A stretch of 64,000 nucleotides of DNA. It comes from Paenibacillus sp. FSL R7-0337 (GTDB lineage: Bacteria; Bacillota; Bacilli; Paenibacillales; Paenibacillaceae). The translations under genes were made by a program, and so were the position numbers. The notes under the pieces are model-generated. The model did not search any database. It saw only the letters and a list, made by a program, of their open reading frames with translations, and had not been told where the DNA came from. Positions 64,000 to 64,000 of the stretch are shown piece by piece (position 1 is the first letter of the stretch; each line of letters opens with the position of its first letter). Location of the stretch: contig NZ_CP150218.1 in NCBI RefSeq assembly GCF_037969875.1, positions 2,108,001 through 2,172,000 on the forward strand, written 5' to 3'.

Positions 64000-64000
64000 G

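Overview
The window looks like a chromosomal segment of a Paenibacillus-type Gram-positive bacterium. The grounds are protein resemblance (YolD, YjfB, YjcZ-like, YuzF-like and DUF6809-like small proteins, NucA-type nuclease, UppP), strong AGGAGG ribosome binding sites with frequent GTG/TTG starts, a roughly 50% GC backbone, and a PyrR-controlled pyr operon. No database search was possible, so all family names rest on motif reading.

Layout. 1-15.2 kb: end of an AraC regulator, then (minus strand) a LacI regulator, a CUT1 sugar ABC transporter (two permeases and a lipoprotein), a GH2 glycosidase and a macrodomain protein, with LacI-type operators; then two half-transporter ABC exporters, a CPBP protease and the wreck of a two-component system. 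15.3-22 kb: small membrane or secreted proteins, a secreted papain-like protease, VOC and PadR pseudogenes, YuzF-like proteins, and an AraC/aldo-keto reductase pair. 22-26.4 kb: a decay zone (xre remnant, IS relic with DUF6431 and DDE transposase, an AT-rich secreted protein/lipoprotein pair, a Dam methylase scrap).

26.35-34.98 kb: a low-GC island bounded by an intact tRNA-Leu(UAA) on the right and a 56-bp copy of its 3' part on the left. It carries a compact minus-strand operon: OLD-family ATPase/TOPRIM nuclease (GajA-like), UvrD-like helicase (GajB-like), an unknown 260-residue protein and an ORC/Cdc6-like AAA ATPase, with a membrane protein just upstream. This Gabija-like but four- or five-gene arrangement is the best candidate for an undescribed defence system here.

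35-45 kb: backbone genes (M15 peptidase with stalk domain, YolD, lipoproteins, GH26 with PA14, NucA, ImmA, UppP, many small proteins). 45-53.9 kb: a decayed HK97-type prophage (capsid, prohead protease, terminases, HNH, recombinase, DnaB, replication protein, integrase) next to a tRNA pair. Two intact low-GC cargo genes sit in it: a HEPN-motif protein and a PD-(D/E)XK-type nuclease.

54-64 kb: tRNA-Ile2/Met(CAU) and tRNA-fMet, a palindromic repeat, and the pyr operon pyrR-pyrB-pyrC-carA-carB-pyrF-pyrE on the minus strand with an attenuator in front of pyrR. The pyrP, pyrK and pyrD genes found in the Bacillus subtilis operon are absent.
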